Positions 20,629 through 28,728 of a stretch of 64,000 nucleotides of DNA are shown here, piece by piece. The stretch spans positions 1,302,001 to 1,366,000 of the forward strand of contig CAVONI010000011.1 in the NCBI GenBank assembly GCA_963697285.1, in the 5' to 3' direction. This DNA is from JAEUQQ01 sp963697285. Its GTDB lineage: Bacteria > Acidobacteriota > Vicinamibacteria > Vicinamibacterales > JAFNAJ01. Position 1 is the stretch's first letter. The number at the start of each line of letters is the position of its first letter. The notes under the pieces were generated by a model. That model was given only the letters and a program-made list of their open reading frames with translations, searched no databases and was not told where the DNA came from. A program made the position numbers and the translations under genes.

Positions 20629-22812
20629 GTGACAATGAAAGTCGCACAACTCACGCGCGTGGCGGCCGACGATGCGGACGACGCCGACGCTGCGTCGGCC
20701 AGACTCGCCCTCGATCTCGTCAGACGTTTCGTCCGGGCCATCCAGCGGGCGACCATCTACCCGCCCGGACATCCCAGCATCGCGCCCGCGACGGCCCCGT
20801 TCGCCCAGGCGCTGCAGTCCCTCCTGGCGACGATGCCCCGCGTGGTCGTCGGGGTCACGAGCGACCGCCTCCTGGTGGGCCCGTCGAGCGACGCCGCGAT
20901 GGCCTGTGACGTCCCGTGGTTGTCGGCGCGCCTCGCGAGCCGCGACATCTCGGAGATTCGCTTCGACGCGGGTGTGTCGTCGCACGGCGCCGAACGGCTC
21001 GTCGCGTGGCTCGCTGCCGGTGACGCAGCGGCCGGCGCGCAACAACCGCCGAGCATCGGCGGGGTGCAGGTCACCTTCCTGGATTTCGCCGGCCTCCGCT
21101 TCAAGGAGGGGGCGTCGACGGGCGATGCGACCGATACCGCGGTCGTCGCCTGGCGCAACGTCACGCGGCGCCTCGCCGGCGACTGGTTCGGCACTGGCGG
21201 CGACGCGCCCCTCGATCCCACCGACCTCGCGCGGTACGTGCTGCACATGGTCGACCAGTTCGAGGGTGCCGGGCTCCGTCACTTCGACGATCGCGTGTCG
21301 CGCATTTCGGCCGACCTGACGGCGTTGCCCCCCGACGCGCGCGCGGCGATCAAGCTGCGCCTCGCGGAGTTCATGTCGGCGCTGAGTCCCGAACTGCGTG
21401 CACAGATCCTCAAGGCGTCACCGTCAGGCGATCCGGGGAAGCTCCGGTTGCTCGGCGAGATGATCGATCAGTTGCCGCGCCCCGACCTCCTGGAAGTAAT
21501 TCGCCACCTGGAGTTCACGCGTGGCGGCAGCACGTCGCAGTTCATCTCGTTCATGCTGAAGCTCTCGACGGTCGCTGCGGCCCACCCCCCGGTGGCTGCG
21601 GCCCTGCAGGACCGGTTCGACGCGGAAGGCTTGCCACCAGACCTGGTATCGGCGGCGCCGAGCGTGGCCGAGCGCGTGTTGTCGGAACTGCTTGCACGAC
21701 GCGATGACGACGCGGAGGACGTCGCACCTGAGCTGTACCAGGAGCGCCTCGAGCAACTGAGCGCCACATCGCTGCCCGCCGTGATGCGCGTCGATGCCTC
21801 GCGCCACGTTGATCCGCGCAAGCCCGAGGACATGGCCGGGCACGTCACGCAGATCGCCCTTCGCATCGTCGCCACGTGTGGTGCAACCGAGGAACGCCGC
21901 GCCTGCCTGGAGCGGCTGGAGACACAGCTTCCGACGCTCCTGGCCGCCGGGCGGTTCGACCTGCTGGCAGAGGCGGCCGACGCGTTCAGCCAGGCGTCGC
22001 GTGGCGACGCCGCCCAGCGATTCTTCGCAAAGCCCGACACCATCAGGGCCGTGCTCGGCGCCGTGCACGAGGCGGGCGGCGAGCCTCCCGACGCGCTGGT
22101 CACGCTCGCGCGAGCGGGAGGCAGCGCGCTCGCCCAGGCACTGCTGGAAGCCATCACGAACCTGATTGATCCGCGCACCCCCGGCCCATTCCACGGGCTG
22201 CTCGAAGTTCTGGATCCAGACACGGTGCGCGACGCCCTCACGAGGATCTACCGCACGGAGCCGTCCGTGGGCCGCGAGCTTCTCGGTGCGTTCGCCGCTC
22301 TTGGCGAGGTCGCCGGCGTGGCCGAATCGGCCCGCGCGTTTCTCGCCGACAGCGACGTCAACGTCAGGCTCGACGCGTATCAATTGCTCTTCCGCAGCGA
22401 CCTGAGCCCGTCGCGGTTCGAGTCACTGCTGCAGCGCGCCCTGGCCGACAAGGACGCGCGCGTAACCGACCTGGCCCTGGACCGCGCCGCGCATGCGACC
22501 CCTCTCGTGGGCGCCAGGGCCCTGGGCGCGTTCATTGGCGCCGTGCCGACCCCCTCCACCGAGCCCAGGCAGTGCCGCGCCGTGCGCCTCCTGGCGGAGG
22601 CGGCCAGCAGGGAGTCGATCGCCGTGCTGACCAACCTGCTTGCGGCCCGCCACACCAGCTTCCACGCCGCCTCGCGTCGCGTCTCGCGCGTGATGGCCGA
22701 CGCGCTGGCGACCTCGTCGGACGCGACGGCGGTCGCCGCGGCGCGGGCGTGGCAGCGTTCGCCGGCCGGCCTGCTCAGTCGCGTGCGCGGTGACTCCGGA
22801 GGAGGCGCATGA
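20629..22812 (+). CDS. HEAT-like repeat protein paired with HD-GYP protein
   Basis: This 727-residue cytoplasmic protein is taken from GTG 20629, which is 10 bases after an AGGTGG site; an ATG two codons on is possible. Residues ~20-140 (LVRRFVRAIQRATIYPPGHPSIAPA...VGVTSDRLLVGP...DISEIRFDAGVSSHGAERLVAWLAA) look like the N-terminal region of the next gene. The rest is helical and repeat-like (LRLLGEMIDQLPRPDLLEVIRHLE, later SARAFLADSDVNVRLDAYQLLFRSDL, KDARVTDLALDRAAH), resembling HEAT/armadillo solenoids. No catalytic motif is seen. Its stop overlaps the next start as ATGA, so the two are translationally coupled and probably act together. Function unknown; a scaffold for the HD-GYP enzyme is inferred. 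Confidence 0.82.
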   Translation: MTMKVAQLTRVAADDADDADAASARLALDLVRRFVRAIQRATIYPPGHPSIAPATAPFAQALQSLLATMPRVVVGVTSDRLLVGPSSDAAMACDVPWLSARLASRDISEIRFDAGVSSHGAERLVAWLAAGDAAAGAQQPPSIGGVQVTFLDFAGLRFKEGASTGDATDTAVVAWRNVTRRLAGDWFGTGGDAPLDPTDLARYVLHMVDQFEGAGLRHFDDRVSRISADLTALPPDARAAIKLRLAEFMSALSPELRAQILKASPSGDPGKLRLLGEMIDQLPRPDLLEVIRHLEFTRGGSTSQFISFMLKLSTVAAAHPPVAAALQDRFDAEGLPPDLVSAAPSVAERVLSELLARRDDDAEDVAPELYQERLEQLSATSLPAVMRVDASRHVDPRKPEDMAGHVTQIALRIVATCGATEERRACLERLETQLPTLLAAGRFDLLAEAADAFSQASRGDAAQRFFAKPDTIRAVLGAVHEAGGEPPDALVTLARAGGSALAQALLEAITNLIDPRTPGPFHGLLEVLDPDTVRDALTRIYRTEPSVGRELLGAFAALGEVAGVAESARAFLADSDVNVRLDAYQLLFRSDLSPSRFESLLQRALADKDARVTDLALDRAAHATPLVGARALGAFIGAVPTPSTEPRQCRAVRLLAEAASRESIAVLTNLLAARHTSFHAASRRVSRVMADALATSSDATAVAAARAWQRSPAGLLSRVRGDSGGGA

Positions 22813-23930
22813 CCGGCCAGGTTGTCGAATTCCTCCGCACGCTGCAGGGCGGCCTTGCGGTGCGCCAGCTCTACTCCAGTGACCACCCGCGCTTCAGGGA
22901 GATCGCCACTCGCCTGGTTGCGCAGGTCGATGCCTTCCCCGCGTCGCCTGGAGAGGTCACGGTCTTCGTGCTCGACAACAGGCTGATCTTCGAGAACACC
23001 GCGCTCCCCAATGGCGACACGCTCGCGAGAGGGCTTTTCGCGCTGCTCCAGGCACAGGGATATCAGCGGCTCACCGTCAGGCGTGGACTCATCGCCGACG
23101 AGGTGTCTGCGTTCGTGTCGGATCTCGCGGAACTGCACCGGAGTCCCTCGGCGCTCCGGCTGGCGTCGACGGAACACCTGCGACTCCTGTCACTCGACGA
23201 CGACACGAAGGCCACGAAAGCCGAGCCCCCCCTCGAGGTCGACAACAAGGCAATCGCGCGACTCTGGCGGCGCGTCGTCGAGGATCGGCGCCTCGAGTTC
23301 GAAACGCTCGACGTGACGGTGCTGGCACTGCTGCGCAGCGTCGAACGCAGCATGCACGCGTTGATCCCGCTGGCCGCGCTCAAGTCGCACGACGACTACA
23401 CGGTGGCGCACATCGTCAACGTCGCCCTGCTGGCGATGGCGCTCGGCGAGGCCGCCGGCCTCGAGTCGGCCGTGGTGAAGGACCTCGGTGTCGCGGCACT
23501 GCTGCACGATGTCGGCAAGCTGCGCGTGCCGGCAGACATCCTGAACTGCAAGGGCCGGCTCTCGGACGCACAACGCGCCATCGTCCAGCAGCATCCCGAG
23601 GAGGGCGCCAGGATTCTCATGGCGACGCCCGGGGTGAGCGACCTGGCCGTCGCCGTCGCCTACGAACACCACCTGCACTACGACCGCGGCGGCTACCCGA
23701 AGGTGCCAAGGACGTGGCGGATCAACCTCGCCAGCGAGATCACGCACGTCGCCGACGTGTTCGACGCGCTCCGGAGCAACCGGCCGTACCGCGCCGGCCT
23801 CCCCTACGACACCATCTTCGACATCATGACCCGCGACGCGGGCACGGCCTTCGATCCCACGTTGCTCAACATCTTCTTCGACGTGGTCGTCCCCCGCACC
23901 GCCGACGCTGACGAGGCGTACGCCGTGTAG
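22809..23930 (+). CDS. HD-GYP domain phosphodiesterase-like protein
   Basis: This protein has 373 residues. The N-terminal ~120 residues repeat the fold seen in the upstream gene (RQLYSSDHPRFREIATRL...VFVLDNRLIFENTALPNGD...LTVRRGLIADEVSAFVSDL). The C-terminal part is an HD-GYP domain: LKSHDDYTVAHIVNVALL, then LLHDVGKLRVPADILNCKGRLSD, QQHPEEGARIL, YEHHLHYDRGGYP and ITHVADVFDALRSNRPYR. HD-GYP enzymes hydrolyse cyclic di-GMP. The metal-binding HD and HH residues and GYP are present, though the usual HHExxDGxGYP reads HHLHYDRGGYP, so activity is likely but not certain. It lacks membrane or receiver domains; input probably comes through the N-terminal domain and the coupled partner. Confidence 0.88.
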   Translation: MTGQVVEFLRTLQGGLAVRQLYSSDHPRFREIATRLVAQVDAFPASPGEVTVFVLDNRLIFENTALPNGDTLARGLFALLQAQGYQRLTVRRGLIADEVSAFVSDLAELHRSPSALRLASTEHLRLLSLDDDTKATKAEPPLEVDNKAIARLWRRVVEDRRLEFETLDVTVLALLRSVERSMHALIPLAALKSHDDYTVAHIVNVALLAMALGEAAGLESAVVKDLGVAALLHDVGKLRVPADILNCKGRLSDAQRAIVQQHPEEGARILMATPGVSDLAVAVAYEHHLHYDRGGYPKVPRTWRINLASEITHVADVFDALRSNRPYRAGLPYDTIFDIMTRDAGTAFDPTLLNIFFDVVVPRTADADEAYAV

Positions 23931-23941
23931 CGCAGGGGAGG

Positions 23942-24475
23942 TCAGCGGGCGAAGGAGTAGGTCACCAGCCACTCCTGCCGGGACGCGACCTGCACGGTGC
24001 CCTCGACCACGACGTCCATCGTGGCCATCGTCAGGGGCACGCCGCAGGTGTCAGCCCGGTCGAAGACCACCTCGAGAGGCCGTTTCTGCCCGGCGGTCAA
24101 TTCCATCGGCCCCGTCAGCGCCGACAGGCAGGCGATCTTGTTCGTGGCGTGCATGAACGCCGAGACACGGAGCACCGAGCCGGTCTGTGACGGCACGAGC
24201 AGGAACCGCATCCGCAGACGGTTGGCGCAGCCAGCGATGAGTGGGCCACAGCCGGCAATCGAGGAACCCGGCACCGGCGTGGCCTCGACGAACGCGATAG
24301 TGACCGGTCCGGTGCGCGCCCCGGCGACTGGCGCCGATGATGCGGATGACGGTGGCGACGGCGACGTCGGTGATGCGTCGTCACCGCAGGCGGGCACGAC
24401 GAGCACGATGGCCAGACCGACGAGGAGGAGGGCCCGCTTCGAACGGGCCTGACGACGGGCGGGCCGATGCCACAT
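23942..24475 (-). CDS. putative lipoprotein
   Basis: This is a 177-residue exported protein. A basic N-terminus (RPARRQARSKR) precedes a hydrophobic core ALLLVGLAIVLVVPAC, giving a lipobox at Cys30. The mature part begins with a Ser/Pro/Thr linker typical of acidobacterial lipoproteins. The remaining ~130 residues hold several Cys (GCGPLIAGCANRLRMRF, IACLSAL, DTCGVPL) that may form disulfides in the periplasm, and beta-strand-like sequence to the end (VVVEGTVQVASRQEWLVTYSFAR). No family is recognised. It is convergent with the HD-GYP gene (11 bp between stops) and divergent from hflK. Confidence 0.75.
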   Translation of the reverse strand: MWHRPARRQARSKRALLLVGLAIVLVVPACGDDASPTSPSPPSSASSAPVAGARTGPVTIAFVEATPVPGSSIAGCGPLIAGCANRLRMRFLLVPSQTGSVLRVSAFMHATNKIACLSALTGPMELTAGQKRPLEVVFDRADTCGVPLTMATMDVVVEGTVQVASRQEWLVTYSFAR

Positions 24476-24732
24476 GGCTCATCACCCCGGCCCGAACTGC
24501 GCGTCGCGCGTGGCGTGTGTGTCGAGCCGTTCCCGCTTCCTACTTTACACCCCTGTCGCGACCCCTGTGCGTTCGGGAACAGCTCCAGCGCGCCAGGACT
24601 CCGACAATGGCGAGCGCCCCCGTCGGCACCAACGGCTGACGGGACGTGCCATGATGACGCACGGTTGCGCTGCCGCTCGCGCGGGCGCACCGGAACGCCG
24701 GCAACCCGAGTCACTGTGAAGGATCGCCCTAC

Positions 24733-25773
24733 ATGGAAGGTTTCGATTGGACGCGACAGGCCCGGACGGTCATCGACGTCGGCAGGATACCGCCCTTCTC
24801 GCTGAAGGGGCGGGAGCGCTTGGTACGGGGCGTGGCACTTGCCGTGCTGCTGCTCGTGGCCGTGTCGTCGACCTACTACCAGGTGAACGCTGACGAAGTG
24901 GGCGTGGTGCAGCGGTTCGGGCGGTATGTCAGGACGACCGAGCCCGGACCGCACGTGAAGATCCCGTTCGTCGAGGGCGTCACGCGCGTGCCCGTGCAGC
25001 GCCAGTTGAAGACCGAGTTCGGCTTCAGGACGACCGTGTCGGGCGTGCAGTCACAGTTCGAGCAGACCGCCGACACGCGGGCCGAGTCGCTGATGCTGAC
25101 CGGCGATCTCAACGTCGCCGTCGTCGAGTGGATCGTCCAGTACAAGGTCAAGGACCCCTACAAGTACCTGTTCAAGGTGAGGAACCTCGACAGCGCCGAC
25201 CGGCGTGGCGACGCGTCGACGTTCCGCGACATGAACGAGGCCGTGATGCGACAGGTCGTGGGCGACCACAGCGTCAACGAAGTCCTCACCGTCGGCCGCG
25301 AGCAGATCCAGATCGACGCCAAGCTGGCGCTGCAGAGCCTCTGCGACCGGTACGAGACCGGCCTCGAGGTGCTGCAGATCGTGTTGCAGGACGTGAACCC
25401 GCCCGATCCCGTCAAGCCGGCGTTCAACGAGGTCAACCAGGCGATCCAGGAGAAGGAACGCCTGATCAACGAGGCGTGGGCCGACTACAACCAGACGGTG
25501 CCCAATGCCCGCGGCGAGGCCGAGCGCGTCGTGCGTGCCGCGGAGGGCTATGCCCTCGAACGTGTCAACAACGCGCGCGGCGACGTCGCCCGCTTCGTCA
25601 ACATCTACGACGAGTACCGCAAGGCGCCCGACGTGACGCGCAAGCGCCTGTATCTCGAAACGCTCGCCGAGGTGCTGCCGAAGACCGGCCGGAAGCTGGT
25701 CATCGACTCCTCGATGAAGGGCATCCTGCCCCTCCTGAACCTCGACCCCGCGAAGCAGGAGGTGAAGCCGTGA
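24733..25773 (+). CDS. hflK: HflK, regulatory subunit of the FtsH protease complex
   Basis: The product is 346 residues. A short cytoplasmic N-terminus (MEGFDWTRQARTVIDVG) precedes a single membrane helix (GVALAVLLLVAVSSTYYQV). The SPFH/band-7 domain follows (ADEVGVVQRFGRYVRTTEPGPHVKIPF), then HflK-specific QIVLQDVNPPDPVKPAFNEVNQAIQEKERLINEA and a coiled region. HflK and HflC form a ring-like cage around the membrane protease FtsH and limit its access to membrane proteins. The last codons overlap the HflC start (GTGA), so the pair is co-translated. An AGGAGG lies inside its 3' end to start hflC. The 257-bp upstream gap is shared with the divergent lipoprotein gene and should hold both promoters. 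Confidence 0.93.
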   Translation: MEGFDWTRQARTVIDVGRIPPFSLKGRERLVRGVALAVLLLVAVSSTYYQVNADEVGVVQRFGRYVRTTEPGPHVKIPFVEGVTRVPVQRQLKTEFGFRTTVSGVQSQFEQTADTRAESLMLTGDLNVAVVEWIVQYKVKDPYKYLFKVRNLDSADRRGDASTFRDMNEAVMRQVVGDHSVNEVLTVGREQIQIDAKLALQSLCDRYETGLEVLQIVLQDVNPPDPVKPAFNEVNQAIQEKERLINEAWADYNQTVPNARGEAERVVRAAEGYALERVNNARGDVARFVNIYDEYRKAPDVTRKRLYLETLAEVLPKTGRKLVIDSSMKGILPLLNLDPAKQEVKP

Positions 25774-26705
25774 GACGCACCGTCCTGACAATCGCCGTTG
25801 CCGCCGTCCTGCTGATGCTCTGGTCGGCCGTCTACACGATTTCTGAAACCGAGCAGGTCATCATCACCCAGTTCGGCGAACCGGTGGGTGCACCGCACAT
25901 CGAGGCGGGCCTCCACGTGAAGGTGCCCTTCATCCAGACGGTCTACCGCTTCGACAAGCGGTGGCTCGAGTGGAGCGGCGACCCGAACCAGATCCCCACG
26001 CGCGACAAGAAGTACATCTGGGTCGACACGTACACGCGCTGGCGCATCAAGGATCCGCTGCTCTTCTACCAGCGCGTCACTGACGAACGCAGCGCGCAGT
26101 CGCGGCTCGACGACATCGTCGACGGCGAGACGCGCAACGTGATCGCCAACAACGATCTGATCGAGGTGGTCCGGAGCACCGACCGCGCGTTTCCCGAGAC
26201 CGAGGAGAACGCCGACGTCGACATGGGCGTCGCCGACGTGGCCGGCAAGATCGCGATGGGCCGCGACAAGATCACGCGTGCCATCCTCGACAAGTCGCGC
26301 CACATCGTCGCGGAGTTCGGCATCGAGCTGGTCGACGTGCAGATCCGGCGCCTCAACTACGTCGCCGAGGTGCAGCAGAAGGTCTACGACCGGATGATTT
26401 CCGAGCGGCGGCGGATTGCCGAACGGTCGCGGTCAGAGGGCAACGGCAAGGCCGCCGAGATTCGCGGCCAGAAGGAACGCGAACTGAAGGGCATCCAGTC
26501 GGAGGCGTACCGCAAGGCCCAGGAGGTGATGGGCAAGGCCGACGGCGAGGCCACCCGCATCTACGCCGAGGCGTACGGGCGCGACCCGGCCCTCTACCAG
26601 TTCCTGAAGACGATGGAGACGTACCGCGCGACGTTCGCGTCAGACACAACGCTCATCCTGTCGACCGACGGCGAGTTCTTCAGGTTCCTGAAGGACAGCC
26701 GCTAG
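25770..26705 (+). CDS. hflC: HflC, partner of HflK
   Basis: I chose GTG 25770, preceded by AGGAGGTGAAGCC and overlapping the hflK stop by four bases. The much longer open frame upstream is an out-of-frame shadow of hflK. The product is 311 residues: a membrane helix (VLTIAVAAVLLMLWSAVYTI), the SPFH domain (SETEQVIITQFGEPVGAPHIEAGLHVKVPFIQ), the conserved RLDDIVDGETRNVIANNDLIEVVRS region, and an HflC coiled coil (MISERRRIAERSRSEGNGKAAEIRGQKERELKGIQSEAYRKAQE). The end is FASDTTLILSTDGEFFRFLK, close to other HflC proteins. It acts with HflK at the cytoplasmic membrane as a modulator of FtsH. Confidence 0.93.
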   Translation: MRRTVLTIAVAAVLLMLWSAVYTISETEQVIITQFGEPVGAPHIEAGLHVKVPFIQTVYRFDKRWLEWSGDPNQIPTRDKKYIWVDTYTRWRIKDPLLFYQRVTDERSAQSRLDDIVDGETRNVIANNDLIEVVRSTDRAFPETEENADVDMGVADVAGKIAMGRDKITRAILDKSRHIVAEFGIELVDVQIRRLNYVAEVQQKVYDRMISERRRIAERSRSEGNGKAAEIRGQKERELKGIQSEAYRKAQEVMGKADGEATRIYAEAYGRDPALYQFLKTMETYRATFASDTTLILSTDGEFFRFLKDSR

Positions 26706-26745
26706 CCAGCCCGGCTATGATGCATAGCTACCGGAGGTTCCACCC

Positions 26746-27267
26746 ATGCCACCAGCCATCGATTTCGCTACCCTCTCGCTCGTAGACGCACTCGACCTCG
26801 CCATCCTCATCGAAGACGAGGCCCGCGAGCGCTACGAGGAGTTCGCCGACCAGATGACCCAGCACCACACGCCCGACGCCGCCGCGTTCTTCAGCGAGAT
26901 GGCCATCAACGAGACGAAGCACGGCACGGAGCTCAGGGAACGACGGGATCGGCTGTTCCCGACCGCACCGCGGCGTGTGACGCGCGAGATGCTGTGGGAC
27001 GTCGAGGCCCCGGGCTTCGACGAGGCCCGCATGTTCATGTCGGTGCACGACGCGATGGACGTGGCGATGGCCGCCGAGGTCAAGGCGCACGACTACTTCG
27101 CGGCGGCCCTCGAGCACGTCGCGGACCCCGACGTGCGCGAACTCTTCACCGAACTCCGTGACGAGGAACTCGAACACCAGGACATGGTGCGGGCCGCGAC
27201 GGCGAAGCTGCCGCCGCGATCGACGGTGGATCCCGACGACTACGCGGATCCCCCAGTCTCGCACTGA
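26746..27267 (+). CDS. ferritin-like/rubrerythrin-type diiron protein
   Basis: The product is 173 residues with two E-x-x-H-type helix pairs. The metal ligands are EDEARERYEEF, SEMAINETKHGTEL (E...E-x-x-H), AAEVKAHDYFAAALEH and ELRDEELEHQDMV (E-x-x-H). This gives the four-helix bundle of the rubrerythrin/ferritin superfamily. No C-terminal rubredoxin Cys4 domain is present, so it belongs to the erythrin-like, single-domain forms. Likely roles are peroxide reduction or iron handling in the cytoplasm. It starts 40 bp after hflC with a GGAGG site (CGGAGGTTCCACCC) and may be read from the hfl promoter. A strong hairpin follows its stop. Confidence 0.88.
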   Translation: MPPAIDFATLSLVDALDLAILIEDEARERYEEFADQMTQHHTPDAAAFFSEMAINETKHGTELRERRDRLFPTAPRRVTREMLWDVEAPGFDEARMFMSVHDAMDVAMAAEVKAHDYFAAALEHVADPDVRELFTELRDEELEHQDMVRAATAKLPPRSTVDPDDYADPPVSH

Positions 27268-27284
27268 CCGCGGCCGCGTGCACC

Positions 27285-27335
27285 CGCACAAGCACTCCCG
27301 GAGTGCTTGTGCGAGGCGCAATCACTCGGGGAGTG
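27285..27335. repeat. hairpin and paired CACTC-GAGTG palindromes
   Basis: A 13-bp perfect stem (CGCACAAGCACTC at 27285-27297 with its complement at 27301-27313, 3-base loop) follows the ferritin-like gene and could terminate it. Inside it is CACTCCCGGAGTG (27293-27305). A second copy, CACTCGGGGAGTG, lies exactly 30 bp on (27323-27335), 35 bp before the DUF418 gene. The same motif pair occurs at 57856-57899, so it may also be a binding site or a dispersed repeat. Confidence 0.65.
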
Positions 27336-27369
27336 TTCGTCCCGCAGCCGCACGCGCGGGAGGTAGTGC

Positions 27370-28728
27370 ATGAGCCCCCTGGAAGCCGCCGGTGCGTGGC
27401 ACCCGGTCGGCGCGGCCCGACGCGTGCTCGCGCTCGACGTCCTGCGGGGCTTCGCCATCTTCGGCGTGCTCGTCGCCAACACGCTCACGTTTGCGTATCC
27501 CACCGCGTCGGCGCCCACCGAACTGGCCGCGTGGCGCGGGACCGGCCCTGCAGACGTCGCCACCGTGTTCCTCGTGGGACTGCTCGTCGAAGGGAAGTTC
27601 TACACCCTCCTGAGCGTGCTCTTCGGGATGGGCCTGCGGCTCCAATCGCTGCGCGCCGGCATGGCCGGACGCCCGTTCGGGGCGTTCGCCGTCCGCCGCC
27701 TCGCCCTGCTGTTCGTCATCGGCATCGTGCACGGCGTCTTCCTGTACGCCGGCGACATCCTCGCGTTCTATGCGCTCGTCGGGCTCGCCGCCCTGCCGTT
27801 CCGACGACTGTCGCGCCGTGGGCTGGCCGTCGCCGCGTTCGGCTGCGCCTGCCTCTGCGTGACGACGCTGACGCTGTACGCCTGGGCGCACCCGGTTCAC
27901 CCATATCCGGCCGCACCCAACTGGACGAGCCTGGCCGCCGACGCTCACGCCGACGCTCCGCTCGTCGCAGACCTGGCGGGGCGCGCCCTCGAGACGGCCG
28001 GCCTGTCGCGTACCTCGTTCTTCAGGACCATGGCCGATGAGACGCGCACGTACCGCGATGGCACCTGGCTCGCCCAGACGCGCCTGCGCGCGGCCACGTC
28101 TCTGGCGTACGCGTTGCCATCGAAGGTGCTGCTCCTCGGCCCCATGTTCCTGGCGTTCTTCCTCTTCGGGATGCTCCTGGTCTCGACCACCACCGATCGC
28201 CCCGACGAGGAGTCGTCGCTTGCGTTCCTGGTGCATCCCGACGCCGGCGCCGTGTCGCGTCATCGCACACTGTGCATCGCCGGCATCACGACCGGCCTCG
28301 TCCTCGTTGCCCTGGGCAGCGGCGTGCGTACCGCGCTGCCGCAATCGCCGGTGGCGCCGGCGGTCTACTGGGCCGCGACGTTCGCAGGCGTCTTCGTGCA
28401 GTGCGTGGGCTACGCCGCCGGCATGCTGTTGTTGTGCGCCCGACGTCCAGACAGCACCATCGTGCGCAGCCTCGGGGTCGTCGGCCGGACTGCCCTCTCG
28501 AACTACATCGCCCAGTCGATGGTGCTCGGCGTCGTGTTCTACGGCAGTGGCCTCGGGCTCTTCACGCAGTTGACGGCACTGTGGGTGGTGACACTGGCCG
28601 TGCCGATCCTCGCGTGCGAGGTCTGGCTCAGTCGCCTGTGGTTGCGGCGATGCACGATGGGGCCACTCGAATGGCTGTGGCGCAGCCTGAGTTATGGACG
28701 GCGACTGGCCCTCAAGAGGCTCACGTGA
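27370..28728 (+). CDS. DUF418 family multi-pass membrane protein
   Basis: This 452-residue protein begins with the family signature ALDVLRGFAIFGVLVANTLTFA. It then has about ten hydrophobic segments and the C-terminal DUF418 block (LGVVGRTALSNYIAQSMVLGVVFYGSGLGLF...LWVVTLAVPILACEVWLSRLWLRRCTMGPLEWLWRSLSYG). The family is related to acyltransferase-3-like membrane proteins and is of unknown biochemical role; it may move or modify small envelope molecules. Its 3' end overlaps the converging glycosyltransferase by 8 bp. Its upstream region carries paired palindromes. Confidence 0.88.
   Translation: MSPLEAAGAWHPVGAARRVLALDVLRGFAIFGVLVANTLTFAYPTASAPTELAAWRGTGPADVATVFLVGLLVEGKFYTLLSVLFGMGLRLQSLRAGMAGRPFGAFAVRRLALLFVIGIVHGVFLYAGDILAFYALVGLAALPFRRLSRRGLAVAAFGCACLCVTTLTLYAWAHPVHPYPAAPNWTSLAADAHADAPLVADLAGRALETAGLSRTSFFRTMADETRTYRDGTWLAQTRLRAATSLAYALPSKVLLLGPMFLAFFLFGMLLVSTTTDRPDEESSLAFLVHPDAGAVSRHRTLCIAGITTGLVLVALGSGVRTALPQSPVAPAVYWAATFAGVFVQCVGYAAGMLLLCARRPDSTIVRSLGVVGRTALSNYIAQSMVLGVVFYGSGLGLFTQLTALWVVTLAVPILACEVWLSRLWLRRCTMGPLEWLWRSLSYGRRLALKRLT

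Noticed and set aside
25128..25769. N-terminal extension of the HflC frame
   Set aside because: It is out-of-frame hflK sequence; the GTG at 25770 has an ideal ribosome site and the right length.
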